35,919 nt of DNA from a virus: IMG/VR virus record IMGVR_UViG_3300042906_000160, positions 1 through 35,919 of that record; one strand, 5' to 3'. The translations under genes and the position numbers were made by a program. Shown here piece by piece: positions 20,906-30,053 of this stretch. How positions within the stretch are numbered: position 1 is the first letter of the stretch; the number at the start of each line of letters is the position of its first letter. The notes under the pieces are model-generated. The model made no database searches and had not been told where the DNA came from. It saw only the letters and a program-made list of their open reading frames with translations.

Positions 20906-21271
20906 ATGGCAAAAGTTTCAAATTTAACAGGTTCAGGTATCGCTGGTGGTGCTGCACAATCTGTAGTTGGTTATGTATCATTGGCTCAAACAGCTAGTGG
21001 TGCTACACAAGGCGCACAAACCGCTGTTAGCGACATCGTGCAATACACAACATCTACATCTAACTATGGCCCTACATTGTCAGCCACAGCAGCACCTGGT
21101 GACACAGTAACTGTAATCAACGGCTCAGCTAACACAATTAAAGTATGGCCAGCTAGTGGTTACAAAATCAATAACGGTACAGCAGACGCTGCATTGTCTA
21201 TTGCTACATTAATCACAGCACAATTCATCTCTTTAGGTGATGGCAACTGGGCAGCAATCAAATCAGCTTAA
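20906..21271 (+). CDS. Probable capsid decoration protein (121 aa)
   Basis: AAGGGAG precedes ATG. Ala/Thr/Ser-rich beta protein with GDTVTVINGSANTIKVWPASGYKINNG and a final DGNWAAIKSA, the pattern of small proteins that decorate phage heads. It lies upstream of scaffold and capsid genes, now separated from them by the GIY-YIG gene. Confidence 0.6.
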   Translation: MAKVSNLTGSGIAGGAAQSVVGYVSLAQTASGATQGAQTAVSDIVQYTTSTSNYGPTLSATAAPGDTVTVINGSANTIKVWPASGYKINNGTADAALSIATLITAQFISLGDGNWAAIKSA

Positions 21272-21274
21272 TCA

Positions 21275-21301
21275 ATCGACATAACTTAGTTATGTGTCGA
21301 T
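21275..21301 (+). other. Hairpin after the decoration gene
   Basis: ATCGACATAAC (21275-21285) pairs with GTTATGTGTCGAT (21289-21301) with a 2-base bulge and a 3-base loop. An A-run follows instead of T, so on the plus strand it is a poor terminator; it may stabilise an mRNA end. Confidence 0.5.
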
Positions 21302-21339
21302 AAAAATCAGTTTCATAAACACAAGGAAAGCAAAATAAT

Positions 21340-21795
21340 ATGAATGCTCATATTTATTTAGTTACAAATGTGTTAAATGAAAAGCAATATGTAGGACAGA
21401 CCATAATTGATAAAAACAAATATGGTCATGGAATGGCGCTGGGCAGAGCTTATAAAAAGCATGGTAAGGAACATTTTACTTATGAAAGAATTTGCTCTGG
21501 CATTGACAATTTTAATCTGCTTAATTATTTAGAGCGATTTTGGATTGCCACTTTTAATACAATTAGACCTAACGGCTATAACATTGAAAGCGGTGGACAA
21601 GATGTTAAATCATGTCAAAAACATTCTGAAGAAACTAAACAAAGACTAAGTTTAATTAATCAAGGTGAAAATCATCCATTTTTTGGAAAAAAACACTCTG
21701 AAGAAACTAAGGCAAAGATTAGGTCTTCAATGATTGGAAGAAAACATACTGAACAAGCTAAATTAAATATGAAAGCAGCTGCAAAGAAAAAATAA
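21340..21795 (+). CDS. GIY-YIG homing endonuclease
   Basis: A 151-residue free-standing homing nuclease. The GIY-YIG domain shows H4-I-Y6, Y17-V-G19, R36 and catalytic E65 (YLERFW). Three NUMOD3-type DNA-binding repeats follow (KHSEETKQRLS, GKKHSEETKAKI, GRKHTEQAKLN). Such enzymes cut uninvaded genomes and spread by repair. It sits between decoration and scaffold genes. A near-copy of its ribosome-binding region (AAGGAAAGCAAAAT) precedes the scaffold gene. Confidence 0.92.
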   Translation: MNAHIYLVTNVLNEKQYVGQTIIDKNKYGHGMALGRAYKKHGKEHFTYERICSGIDNFNLLNYLERFWIATFNTIRPNGYNIESGGQDVKSCQKHSEETKQRLSLINQGENHPFFGKKHSEETKAKIRSSMIGRKHTEQAKLNMKAAAKKK

Positions 21796-21809
21796 CATAA
21801 GGAAGCAAA

Positions 21810-22844
21810 ATGGATATTAACCAGACTACTCTGGAAGAGCCAATTAGCCTTCGAGATACAATCGAAAATGCTATTGAATCAACAGAATCAGCAGTAACAG
21901 AAAATACGACCTCACAGGACGCTGTAGAAAGCGATAAAACCTCTCGCCCTAGGGATGAGTCAGGCAAATTCGCTAAAACCTCTCAAAACGCTTCAAAAGA
22001 GCTTACAGAGGCATCTGATGACAATGTTGTAGAAAATGATACAAATGTAGCAGAAATTAACACAAAACCTCGTCCTAGTTCTTGGAAAAAGGACTATGAA
22101 GAGCATTGGGGTAAGTTAGACCCAACTTTGCAGGATTATATACAGCAAAGGGAAGCTGATTACGCTAAAGGCGTGTCAACTTACAAGAATCAATGGGATA
22201 TGGCGCAACCAGTAATGGAAAGCTTGCGTCAATTTGAACCCTTGTTACAGCAATATGGCGTAGCTCCACAACAATGGATTACGCAGCTAGGTAATGCTCA
22301 TGCTAAATTGGTTATGGGTACACCTGAGCAAAAGATGCAAACATTCCAACAATTAGCTAATGACTATGGTATTAACCTTGGCGCAGTATCAGGTCAAACA
22401 GGTTACGACCCACAGTTCTCACAATTAGCTCAAGAGTTGGCGCAAATAAAGAATCAATGGTCAAGCTTTCAGAGTTCGCAAGAACAATTAGAGCAAGCCC
22501 AATTGCAGAATGAGATTTCGTCATTTAAAGATGACAAACCTTATTTTGAGGAAGTTCGTGAAACCATGGCTGGACTACTCCAAAGCGGAATGGCAAACGA
22601 CCTTCAATCAGCTTATGACAAAGCTATCCGATTAAACGATGATGTATTTCAGAAAGTAAATGCTGAACAAGCGCAGAAATCTGAAGCAGCTCAACGAGAA
22701 AAGGTAGCCCAAGCCAAAGCAAAGGTACTTTCACCGAAGTCAACAACGCCTACAGCGTCAGCGTCTAGTGGTGGTAAGTCCGCAAGCTCTGCTAGAGATG
22801 CAATTATGCAAGCTTTTGAACAGCACTCTAGTGGTTTAATCTGA
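21810..22844 (+). CDS. Scaffolding protein
   Basis: The protein lies directly before the capsid gene. It is acidic and disordered at the N-terminus (about residues 1-90), and helical after that (SSWKKDYEEHWGKLDP, QQREADYAKGVSTYKNQWD, then Gln-rich helices). The Ser/Lys-rich C-terminal tail is the usual capsid-binding end. These traits and the position match phage scaffolds, which guide capsid assembly and then leave. Confidence 0.82.
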   Translation: MDINQTTLEEPISLRDTIENAIESTESAVTENTTSQDAVESDKTSRPRDESGKFAKTSQNASKELTEASDDNVVENDTNVAEINTKPRPSSWKKDYEEHWGKLDPTLQDYIQQREADYAKGVSTYKNQWDMAQPVMESLRQFEPLLQQYGVAPQQWITQLGNAHAKLVMGTPEQKMQTFQQLANDYGINLGAVSGQTGYDPQFSQLAQELAQIKNQWSSFQSSQEQLEQAQLQNEISSFKDDKPYFEEVRETMAGLLQSGMANDLQSAYDKAIRLNDDVFQKVNAEQAQKSEAAQREKVAQAKAKVLSPKSTTPTASASSGGKSASSARDAIMQAFEQHSSGLI

Positions 22845-22865
22845 CAATAAATAAGGAGTGACATT

Positions 22866-23861
22866 ATGGCTTTTGCCAATTCAACCGTGTCAGACATTAT
22901 TGCAACTACCATTCAAAGTCGTAGTGGCAAATTGGCTGACAACGTAACATTAAACAATGCGGTTTTAGACCGCTTACGCAAACGTGGTAACGTACGCCCA
23001 TTCTCTGGCGGTAACGTGATTTTAGAAGAAATCATGTACAACGATTCCAATACAAACAACACTAACTCATACAGCGGTTACGAAACTTTGAACATTGCGC
23101 CTAACAGCCCAATCTCAGCAGCTCAATTCTCTATCGCTCAATATGCGTCTGCTGTTACCATCTCTGGCTTGGAAATGTTGCAAAACAGTTCTAAAGAGGC
23201 AATCATTGACTTGTTAGAAGGTCGTGTACAAGTTGCTGAAGGTCAATTGATGAATCGTATCCAAACTGACATCTACGGTGACGGTACTGGTAACGGTGGT
23301 AAAAACTTAACTGGTTTGGCTGCTGCTGTTGCAGATAGTCCAGCTACTGGTGTTTACGGTGGTATTAACCGTGCAACATGGTCATTCTGGCAAAACCAAG
23401 CTTTCTCTGGCGTAACCAATGGCGGTGCTGCTGTTTCTGCTGCTAACATTCAATCTTACATGACTCAACTAGCTATTAAATTAGTTCGTGGTCAAGATAA
23501 GGCTGATTTGATTGTAGCTGACAACAACTACTACTCACTATATGTAAACTCATTGCAAGCTATCCAACGCGTAACTTCAGTTGATGAAGGCGCTGCTGGT
23601 TTTGCTTCATTGAAATTCTACGGTGGTGGTACATCTGCCGATGTAGTTTTAGGTGGTGGTATTGGTTCTCAAGCAACTGCAAACCATATGTGGTTCTTGA
23701 ACACTAACTACATCTACTTCCGTCCACATACAGACCGTAACTTTGCCCCTATCGGTGGCGAGCGTCAATCTGTAAACCAAGACGCTGTAGTTAAACTAAT
23801 CGGTTGGGCTGGTAACTTAACTAGCTCTGGTCCTCAATTCAGTGGCGTTCTTAAGGCTTAA
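22866..23861 (+). CDS. Major capsid protein
   Basis: A 331-residue HK97-fold-type capsid protein, with strong ribosome-binding site AAGGAGTGA. Typical parts are IIATTIQSRSGKLADNVTLNNAVLDRLRKRG at the N-terminus, EDYE-like NSPISAAQFSIAQYASAVTISGLEMLQNS, and a late RQSVNQDAVVKLIGWAGNLTSSGPQFSGVL. No delta-domain extension is seen, consistent with a separate scaffold gene upstream. Confidence 0.92.
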   Translation: MAFANSTVSDIIATTIQSRSGKLADNVTLNNAVLDRLRKRGNVRPFSGGNVILEEIMYNDSNTNNTNSYSGYETLNIAPNSPISAAQFSIAQYASAVTISGLEMLQNSSKEAIIDLLEGRVQVAEGQLMNRIQTDIYGDGTGNGGKNLTGLAAAVADSPATGVYGGINRATWSFWQNQAFSGVTNGGAAVSAANIQSYMTQLAIKLVRGQDKADLIVADNNYYSLYVNSLQAIQRVTSVDEGAAGFASLKFYGGGTSADVVLGGGIGSQATANHMWFLNTNYIYFRPHTDRNFAPIGGERQSVNQDAVVKLIGWAGNLTSSGPQFSGVLKA

Positions 23862-23872
23862 GGAGATATATT

Positions 23873-24172
23873 ATGGCATATTCAGTAACCCCTATCTCTG
23901 GCGTAGACCTTAGCTCTGCTACTCAAACACAACTAGCTTCTGATGGTACAACCTTAATCCCAGCAATGGGCCCATTAGGTAACGAAGTGTTTGGTTCAGA
24001 CGGTAAACGCTATGTTTTCGCTAAAGCGGGTAATGACTTCACAGCAAGTCAAACACTATGCTCTATCAGCGCATCTACATTTGTAGCAACTTCAACAGGT
24101 GGCGCATACATCGCTCCTCCAGTTGCATTGCTTACAGGTCAATATGGCTGGTTCGGTGTAGCTTCAGTTTAA
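23873..24172 (+). CDS. Head decoration-like protein (99 aa)
   Basis: AGGAGATAT precedes ATG, 12 bases after the capsid gene. The beta-rich protein (GVDLSSATQTQLASDG...GSDGKRYVFAKAGNDF) ends YGWFGVASV. Small proteins of this kind next to capsid genes usually decorate the head. A hairpin follows it. Confidence 0.65.
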   Translation: MAYSVTPISGVDLSSATQTQLASDGTTLIPAMGPLGNEVFGSDGKRYVFAKAGNDFTASQTLCSISASTFVATSTGGAYIAPPVALLTGQYGWFGVASV

Positions 24173-24186
24173 TAGCTGATGATTCT

Positions 24187-24202
24187 CTCCCCTTCGGGGG
24201 AG
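24187..24202 (+). terminator. Hairpin after capsid block
   Basis: CTCCCC-TTCG-GGGGAG is a very stable stem with a UUCG-type loop, followed by GGTTTCT. The T-tract is short, so it may be a weak terminator or an mRNA 3' end that keeps capsid mRNA abundant relative to downstream genes. Confidence 0.65.
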
Positions 24203-24265
24203 GGTTTCTAGGTTGCTTTCATTCCGAGAGTTACCTACAAACCCCAAACCACTTTGGAGATTCAA

Positions 24266-24859
24266 ATGCAATACAACACTGATGTAAATAACCCCGATTC
24301 ACGATTAAATGTTAAGTTTTATCAACGAGCAGTAAGTAACGAGTTTAAGAGTGCTTTAGAAGGCCGTCCTATCATGGAAATGGCAGACTTTATTCTTATA
24401 GAAGTTCCAGGCAACACTCACACAGTAATTGACACCTTTGCAGCAGCAGAGCATAAAACTCGCTTCCCTATACAATGGGCAAGGTATCAGAACGAGAAAA
24501 CAGATGGCGATATTGAAGGCACATTGCTTCACGATTGGCCAGTTTTAAATGCAGCTTCAGCGGCAGAGTTAAAACACTTTAAATTTTACACAGTAGAGCA
24601 AGTAGCACAAGCGTCTGACGCTCAATTAGGTGCAATGGGTATGGCAGCAGGTATGTCCCCACTAGCTCTGCGTGACAAGGCAAAAGCTTTCTTATCTAGC
24701 GCCAAAGGCACAGCATTAGTTCAACAACAAGCAGACGAGCTTCGTAAGCGTGATGAAGAACTAGCAGCAGTTAAGGCTCAACTAGCAGAGTTAGCACAAA
24801 AAATGAATCAACCTAAAGCTGCGCCTAAAAAGGCTAAAGCAGAGGAATTAGAGGAATAA
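24266..24859 (+). CDS. Conserved head-region protein (197 aa)
   Basis: I start at ATG 24266 (MQYNTDVNNPDSRLNVKFYQ), with GGAG 6 bases upstream. The protein has an alpha-beta N-terminal domain (HDWPVLNAASAAELKHFKFYTVEQVAQAS) and a helical C-terminus, Lys/Ala/Glu-rich (RKRDEELAAVKAQLAELAQ), likely coiled coil. The position after capsid suggests a virion or assembly protein; I do not recognise the family. Confidence 0.65.
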   Translation: MQYNTDVNNPDSRLNVKFYQRAVSNEFKSALEGRPIMEMADFILIEVPGNTHTVIDTFAAAEHKTRFPIQWARYQNEKTDGDIEGTLLHDWPVLNAASAAELKHFKFYTVEQVAQASDAQLGAMGMAAGMSPLALRDKAKAFLSSAKGTALVQQQADELRKRDEELAAVKAQLAELAQKMNQPKAAPKKAKAEELEE

Positions 24860-24860
24860 T

Positions 24861-25778
24861 ATGGCAACAACTCTCTTGCAATTAGTGCAACAAGCGTCAG
24901 CAGAAATGGGCTTGGCTGTCCCCAATGCGGTGGTAGGCAATACTGCTGCTGATGTTACTCAACTTTATTACTTGATTAATGCGGCTGGTAACGAAATTGC
25001 GAGAGAGTACCCATGGGAAGCTCTAAATGTTGAATACGATTGGTATTCACAGTACTCCGAATCAGACGGTGCTATTATTTATGGCACTAGCGTAATTACA
25101 GGTGTAGACCCTGCTACAGTAGCGTTTATCAATGCTGCTGGCGCAACTAACTTCCAAGTGCAAGGTGAAGGTGTCATTCAAAGCACTGCTGTGGTGTCTG
25201 CTACTGGAACTACCGTTACAATCAATAGTGCCGCTACTAGCGATGGTTCAGGCAACTATGTATTTGGTCAAGTTATGTATGACTTGCCTACAGGCTTTGA
25301 CCGTATTACAGACCGTACACAATACGACAAATCTAAACGCTGGGAGATGTTAGGCCCTGAAACACCCCAACAATGGCAATGGCTCAAGTCTAGCTACATC
25401 TCAACTGGCCCTCGTATTCGTTGGCGTATTATGGGTCAGAAGTTTCAAATATGGCCACTTACATCTACTAACGAATACCTAAGCTTTGAGTATATCTCAA
25501 CGAACTGGGCAACATCTGCCACAGGCACAACACAATCACAATTCTTAGCGGATACTGATACTTGTATCTACCCTAACCGTTTGATGGTGTTGGCGCTTAA
25601 AAAGAAATACTTTGAAATAAAAGGTTTTGATACATCATCATTCCAGCGTGATTATGATATGCAACTTAACATCGCTAAAGCTAACGATGCAGGTTCTGCT
25701 ACACTATCACTAGCACCAAGAACAGCCAATGTCTTAATTGGTTGGGAGAACATTCCAGACGCTAACTACGGAGCTTAA
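24861..25778 (+). CDS. Head-tail adaptor protein
   Basis: A 305-residue protein with the adaptor-like start LLQLVQQASAEMGL, N-A-A-G-N-E-I-A-R-E-Y-P-W-E, and later LPTGFDRITDRTQYDKSKRWEMLGPETPQQWQWLKSS. This pattern is typical of podovirus proteins that ring the portal (P22 gp4 or T7 gp11-like position). It lies 1 base after the previous gene and 2 before the tail-hub gene. Confidence 0.75.
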   Translation: MATTLLQLVQQASAEMGLAVPNAVVGNTAADVTQLYYLINAAGNEIAREYPWEALNVEYDWYSQYSESDGAIIYGTSVITGVDPATVAFINAAGATNFQVQGEGVIQSTAVVSATGTTVTINSAATSDGSGNYVFGQVMYDLPTGFDRITDRTQYDKSKRWEMLGPETPQQWQWLKSSYISTGPRIRWRIMGQKFQIWPLTSTNEYLSFEYISTNWATSATGTTQSQFLADTDTCIYPNRLMVLALKKKYFEIKGFDTSSFQRDYDMQLNIAKANDAGSATLSLAPRTANVLIGWENIPDANYGA

Positions 25779-25780
25779 TA

Positions 25781-27301
25781 ATGGCTAGAGCTAAAAGAGC
25801 TGTATCACAGCCAGTATCATTACCAGCACCAGTAGGTGGATGGAACGCTAGGGATGCTTTACCAGCAATGGCCCCTACTGACGCAGTTGTATTAAATAAC
25901 TGGTTTCCAGCTACAACAGAATGTGTAATGCGTAAAGGTTATACAAAACACGCAACAGGTATCACAGGCCAAGTAGAAACCATCATGGCATACTCTGGAG
26001 GCGCTACAGACGAGTTATTTGCTATCGCTGGAGGCAGTGTATACGATGTAACAACAGAAGGCGCTGTAGGCGCTGCTGTGCTAACTGGGCTAACTAATTC
26101 TAAATGGGGTTATTGCAACATTGCAACTTCTGGTGGCAACTTCTTATCCATGGCCAATGGTGTAGATGCCCCTCGTAACTATAACGGCACAGTATGGTCT
26201 ACTCCTGCAATTACAGGCGTTACAGCCACTACATTGCGTGACCCTATACTGTATGCTGAAAGACAGTTCTTTATACAAGACAACAGCCTTAAAGTTTGGT
26301 ATCTAGGTGTAGATTCAATTGCTGGTGCTGCGGCTGCTGTAGACATAGCTCCATTCATGACCAAGGGCGGTTACATTGTAGCTCACGGCACATGGACAAT
26401 TGATGCTGGCCAAGGTGTAAACGACCACTATGTAATTATGACCAACAAAGGTCAAATTATCGTGTATCAAGGCATAGACCCGACATCTATAACAACTTGG
26501 TCTATGGTAGGTGTATGGGATATTGGTGCGCCAATAGGCCGTAGAAGCTTATACAAATACGCTGGCGATATACTTATTATTTGCCAAGACGGTGTAGTGC
26601 CATTATCAGGTGCTTTACAATCATCTAGGGTTCAACCTAGAGTAGCTATTACCGACAAAATACAATACGCAATTAGTACGGCTGTTAGTGATTATGCTGC
26701 TAACTTTGGTTGGCAATTAATGTATGTGCCAACGGTCAATCAGTTATGGTTAAATGTTCCTGTGCAACAAGGGCAAAACCAACAACAATATGTAATGAAC
26801 ACAATTACAGGTTCATGGTGTAACTACACCAATTGGAACGCCAATTGCATGGAGATGTTTAATGATGAGCCTTACTTTGGTGGTAATGGTTATGTTGCTC
26901 ATGCTTATTACGGCAATACAGACGGTGGCAATAACATCTCAGCCTTTGGCTTGCAAGCGTTCAATAACTTTAACAACGCAGGTACACTAAAACGCTTTAC
27001 TATGTCACGCCCTATACTAAGGGCTGATGGAGCGCCTTCTGTATATGCTGGTATCAATATAGACTTTGACTTATCTGACAACTCTACAATTTTAAACTAT
27101 GTGCCTGTAAACTACGGTGCATGGGATAGCGGAACTTGGGATGCGTCATTATTTGGTGGTGGTCAAACTGTTTATCAAAACTGGCAAGGTTTGAATGGTG
27201 TTGGCTATTATGGCGCACCTGTTGTTAAGACTTTATCAGCACAGTTAAATGTTAGCTGGGTAGGTACTGACATTGTTATTGAAGGCGGTGCAATCTTATA
27301 A
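25781..27301 (+). CDS. Tail hub/nozzle, DNA stabilisation protein (P22 gp10-like)
   Basis: A 506-residue beta-propeller-like protein. It begins with the conserved LPAPVGGWNARDALPAMAPTDAVVLNNWFP, and repeats short strands with YNGTVWSTP and GYVAHAYYGNT. It comes right after the adaptor, as the stabilisation/hub gene does in P22-like phages. It would extend the portal-adaptor channel and carry fibres. It ends TAATG into the next gene. Confidence 0.75.
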   Translation: MARAKRAVSQPVSLPAPVGGWNARDALPAMAPTDAVVLNNWFPATTECVMRKGYTKHATGITGQVETIMAYSGGATDELFAIAGGSVYDVTTEGAVGAAVLTGLTNSKWGYCNIATSGGNFLSMANGVDAPRNYNGTVWSTPAITGVTATTLRDPILYAERQFFIQDNSLKVWYLGVDSIAGAAAAVDIAPFMTKGGYIVAHGTWTIDAGQGVNDHYVIMTNKGQIIVYQGIDPTSITTWSMVGVWDIGAPIGRRSLYKYAGDILIICQDGVVPLSGALQSSRVQPRVAITDKIQYAISTAVSDYAANFGWQLMYVPTVNQLWLNVPVQQGQNQQQYVMNTITGSWCNYTNWNANCMEMFNDEPYFGGNGYVAHAYYGNTDGGNNISAFGLQAFNNFNNAGTLKRFTMSRPILRADGAPSVYAGINIDFDLSDNSTILNYVPVNYGAWDSGTWDASLFGGGQTVYQNWQGLNGVGYYGAPVVKTLSAQLNVSWVGTDIVIEGGAIL

Positions 27302-27708
27302 TGCTAGTTCATGGCGAATATGTAGCTCGTTGGGTAATGGAAAAGGTAGGCTCTTATACCGAAGGCATGACTGCTCTTGGATGGGAAATAGATGGTGTTA
27401 TTGTTGCTGGTACAGCTTTTGAGAATTGGAACGGCAATAATATGTTTGGCCATCAAAGAATAGACTCACCACCACCTAAAGGCTATTGGCTTACAGTAGT
27501 AGATTACATTTTTAACCAAATAAAAGTTAAACGCTTTACAGCTACTGTAGAAGCCGACAACCACAAAGCAATAAGCCTTAATCATAAGATTGGGTTTGTA
27601 ATAGAAACAACTTTAAAAGACGCAGGTCGTAACGGTGATTTACTTATAATGACCCTATGGCCTGAAAACTGCAAAATGTTAAATTGGAGTAAAAAAAATG
27701 TTAGGTAA
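27301..27708 (+). CDS. GNAT-like acetyltransferase fold protein
   Basis: The C-terminal half, RFTATVEADNHKAISLNHKIGFVIETTLKDAGRNGD, has the late GNAT motifs: an Asn-rich turn, helix, then G-F-V-I-E-T and a final strand. The N-terminal half lacks an obvious Q/R-x-x-G-x-G/A loop for acetyl-CoA, so activity is doubtful. GNAT-like proteins occur at this place among podovirus internal virion genes. It overlaps the next gene by 11 bases. Confidence 0.65.
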   Translation: MLVHGEYVARWVMEKVGSYTEGMTALGWEIDGVIVAGTAFENWNGNNMFGHQRIDSPPPKGYWLTVVDYIFNQIKVKRFTATVEADNHKAISLNHKIGFVIETTLKDAGRNGDLLIMTLWPENCKMLNWSKKNVR

Positions 27709-28783
27709 ATTCGTGCAATTAAGATTGCAAGGTGTTCGTGACCCATTCATATCAATGGCTAATGGTAAAGCCAAAGCTCCTGCAACACCTGATTATGCTG
27801 GTGCAGCAACTGCTACTGCTGCTGGTAATTTAGAAGCTGCAAGGGCTACTGCTGCGGCTAATCGCACAAACCAAGTAACACCATACGGCAATTTAACTTA
27901 CACAGCCAATCCAGGCACAGACCCTTACGGCAATACTCTGTATACAGCCACACAAACATTATCTCCAGAACAGCAAGCTATTTACGAGCAAGAAAGCAAA
28001 CTTAACCAAGGCTTGATGTCTACAGCTAATAAAGGTTTAGATTACGCTAATGAGGTATTAAGCAAGCCTGGTGTAGATACATCTAAACTACCATCTTATG
28101 GCATTAATCCTGGCGAAACATACTCTGACGCTATTATGCGTAGACTAGCTCCACAAATTGCTCAAGAGAGTGAGATGTCTGATGCTCAATTAGCTAACCA
28201 AGGTATTGCTCAAGGCACAGAAGCTTATCAAAACGCTAAACGCCAGTTAGCTATGAGTCAAAACGACAGACAACTTGGCGCTATCACAAGTGGCATGAAT
28301 GTAGGTTTAGGCGCAAATCAACAAGCCTTCCAACAAGAAGCTTACAACCAAATGCAACCTATCAATGTCATCAACGCATTGCGTACTGGCTCTCAAGTGC
28401 AAAACCCAAGTTATGCTTCTACACCTCAGCAAGCTAATACTGCTGGCGCTGACATAATGGGCGCTACTCAAGCAGGTTACAATGCCGATTTAAGTGCAGC
28501 AAATGCAAAAAATGCAGCGTCAGGTAATTTTATGAGTGGTTTAATGGGTCTTGGTGGCGCTTATTTAATGTCTGATGTTAATGTTAAAGAAAACATTAAA
28601 AAAGTTGGCTCATTAGATAACGGCCTTAACCTTTACTCATACAACTACAAAGACGGTTACGATTTGCCTGAAGGCAGACAAGTTGGTGTTCTTGCTCAAG
28701 AGGTTGAAGCTATTATGCCAGAAGCGGTTGCTGAAATGCCTAATGGGTTTAAAGGTGTTAATTACTCAATGCTAGGACTTTAA
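27698..28783 (+). CDS. Virion protein with C-terminal S74 intramolecular chaperone
   Basis: Residues 1-275 are Ala/Gln/Asn-rich, typical of an internal virion/ejection protein. A Gly-rich hydrophobic segment (about 277-291, MSGLMGLGGAYLM) follows. The last 70 residues form a short peptidase S74-type domain: S292-D-V-N-V-K-E-N-I, G-L-N-L-Y-S-Y-N-Y, G-V-L-A-Q-E-V-E, M-P-E-A-V. In such domains the Ser cuts the chain before itself with the conserved Lys. The domain usually ends tail fibres; here it ends a protein in the ejection cluster. Confidence 0.7.
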   Translation: MLGKFVQLRLQGVRDPFISMANGKAKAPATPDYAGAATATAAGNLEAARATAAANRTNQVTPYGNLTYTANPGTDPYGNTLYTATQTLSPEQQAIYEQESKLNQGLMSTANKGLDYANEVLSKPGVDTSKLPSYGINPGETYSDAIMRRLAPQIAQESEMSDAQLANQGIAQGTEAYQNAKRQLAMSQNDRQLGAITSGMNVGLGANQQAFQQEAYNQMQPINVINALRTGSQVQNPSYASTPQQANTAGADIMGATQAGYNADLSAANAKNAASGNFMSGLMGLGGAYLMSDVNVKENIKKVGSLDNGLNLYSYNYKDGYDLPEGRQVGVLAQEVEAIMPEAVAEMPNGFKGVNYSMLGL

Positions 28784-28784
28784 T

Positions 28785-30053
28785 ATGAATCTTGCAAAAT
28801 ACTTATCAACATCATTACAAGGCTTAATGCCTGGTGAGTCTAGCGGTATACCTCAAGACGATGCAATGATGGAACTTGAGCTAAAGCGTAAAATGAAATT
28901 TGCTGATGCTTTACGAGGTCAAGAAACTCCTCAAGGTCAAATGGTGTCGGGTCATTATGTAGCTCCATCATGGACGCAACATTTATCTAATTTAGTTGGC
29001 AAATATCAAGCTGGTCAGCAAGAAAAAAAAGGCATAGAGCAATACGGTGAATACACTAAAGGCAAGCAAGCTAAGATGGCTGAAGCTTTAGGGCAATATC
29101 AAAAAGACTTAATGCCTCGCACTGAGCAAGCCCCTCAACAACCTACAACTCTAACTGGTTCAACTGGTGAGATAGCGCCTAACATGGGCATGGTTAATGA
29201 GCCGCCTCGTCAAGTGCCTTTAACTGCTGGTGACCGTTATGCTGCATTGTTAAAATACAGCTCTGCGACTAACAATCCACAGTTAATGCAACAAGCTATG
29301 ATAGGCGGTTTAGAATCTGCTAACAAAGCAGAGGATGTTGCTGGTGAGCGTGCTTTTCGTGAAAAACAAACTGCAGGTGAACAAGAATTTCAACGCATAC
29401 AAGCTAAAGAGCGCAACAACCAAGACCTTACTATGCAAGAAAGAAGTTTTGCTAATCAGTTTGCATTACAAAAATCTAATCAAGGCTTTCAAGCTGGTCA
29501 AAATGCACTTTCTCGTCAAGCTTCACAAGGTGCTGCACCTAGTGGCTATACCAAAAATGCTGATGGTAGCTTAAAGCCTATTAAAGGTGGCCCTGCTGAC
29601 CCTGACATGAAACCTTTGAATGAAGGTCAAGCTAATGCTCGTTTGTATGGCAATCGTATGACAACCTCACATAACATTGTGAACAAGCTTGAGGCAAGTG
29701 GCAAGACTAAATACAACCCACTAGCGGTAAAAGCCATTCTTACTGGCCCAGGTGGTATATCTGATATTGCTTATGCTCAATCAAATGCTGATACACAAAG
29801 TGCTGCACAAGCTATGCGTGACTTTATTAACGCTACATTAAGGCGTGAATCAGGTGCTGCAATCTCTGCTAGTGAGTATGACAACGCTATGAAACAATAC
29901 TTCCCACAAATAGGTGAAGACAAAACAGTAACAGCGCAAAAACGAGCAAACAGAGAAACTGCTATCCAAGGTATTATGGACGCAGGTTATATGCCAGGTC
30001 AAACACGACCTTCTACTGGTCAAGGTGGCTGGAAAATGGAGAAAGTACAGTAA
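28785..30053 (+). CDS. Internal virion/DNA ejection protein (422 aa)
   Basis: The N-terminal part holds MNLAKYLSTSLQGLMPG and the YVAPSWTQHLSNLVGKYQAGQQEKKGIEQY stretch. A Gln-rich helical centre (EREQ-type repeats) follows. The C-terminal LRRESGAAISASEYDNAMKQYFPQIGEDK is found in many podovirus ejection proteins. It lies between two other ejection genes. It likely leaves the virion with the DNA to cross the envelope. Confidence 0.7.
   Translation: MNLAKYLSTSLQGLMPGESSGIPQDDAMMELELKRKMKFADALRGQETPQGQMVSGHYVAPSWTQHLSNLVGKYQAGQQEKKGIEQYGEYTKGKQAKMAEALGQYQKDLMPRTEQAPQQPTTLTGSTGEIAPNMGMVNEPPRQVPLTAGDRYAALLKYSSATNNPQLMQQAMIGGLESANKAEDVAGERAFREKQTAGEQEFQRIQAKERNNQDLTMQERSFANQFALQKSNQGFQAGQNALSRQASQGAAPSGYTKNADGSLKPIKGGPADPDMKPLNEGQANARLYGNRMTTSHNIVNKLEASGKTKYNPLAVKAILTGPGGISDIAYAQSNADTQSAAQAMRDFINATLRRESGAAISASEYDNAMKQYFPQIGEDKTVTAQKRANRETAIQGIMDAGYMPGQTRPSTGQGGWKMEKVQ

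Noticed and set aside
191-24347. 16-base match AGTAAGTAACGAGTTT at about 191-206 and near 24331
   Set aside because: The second copy is inside a coding gene, and one such match is not surprising in a sequence of this size.
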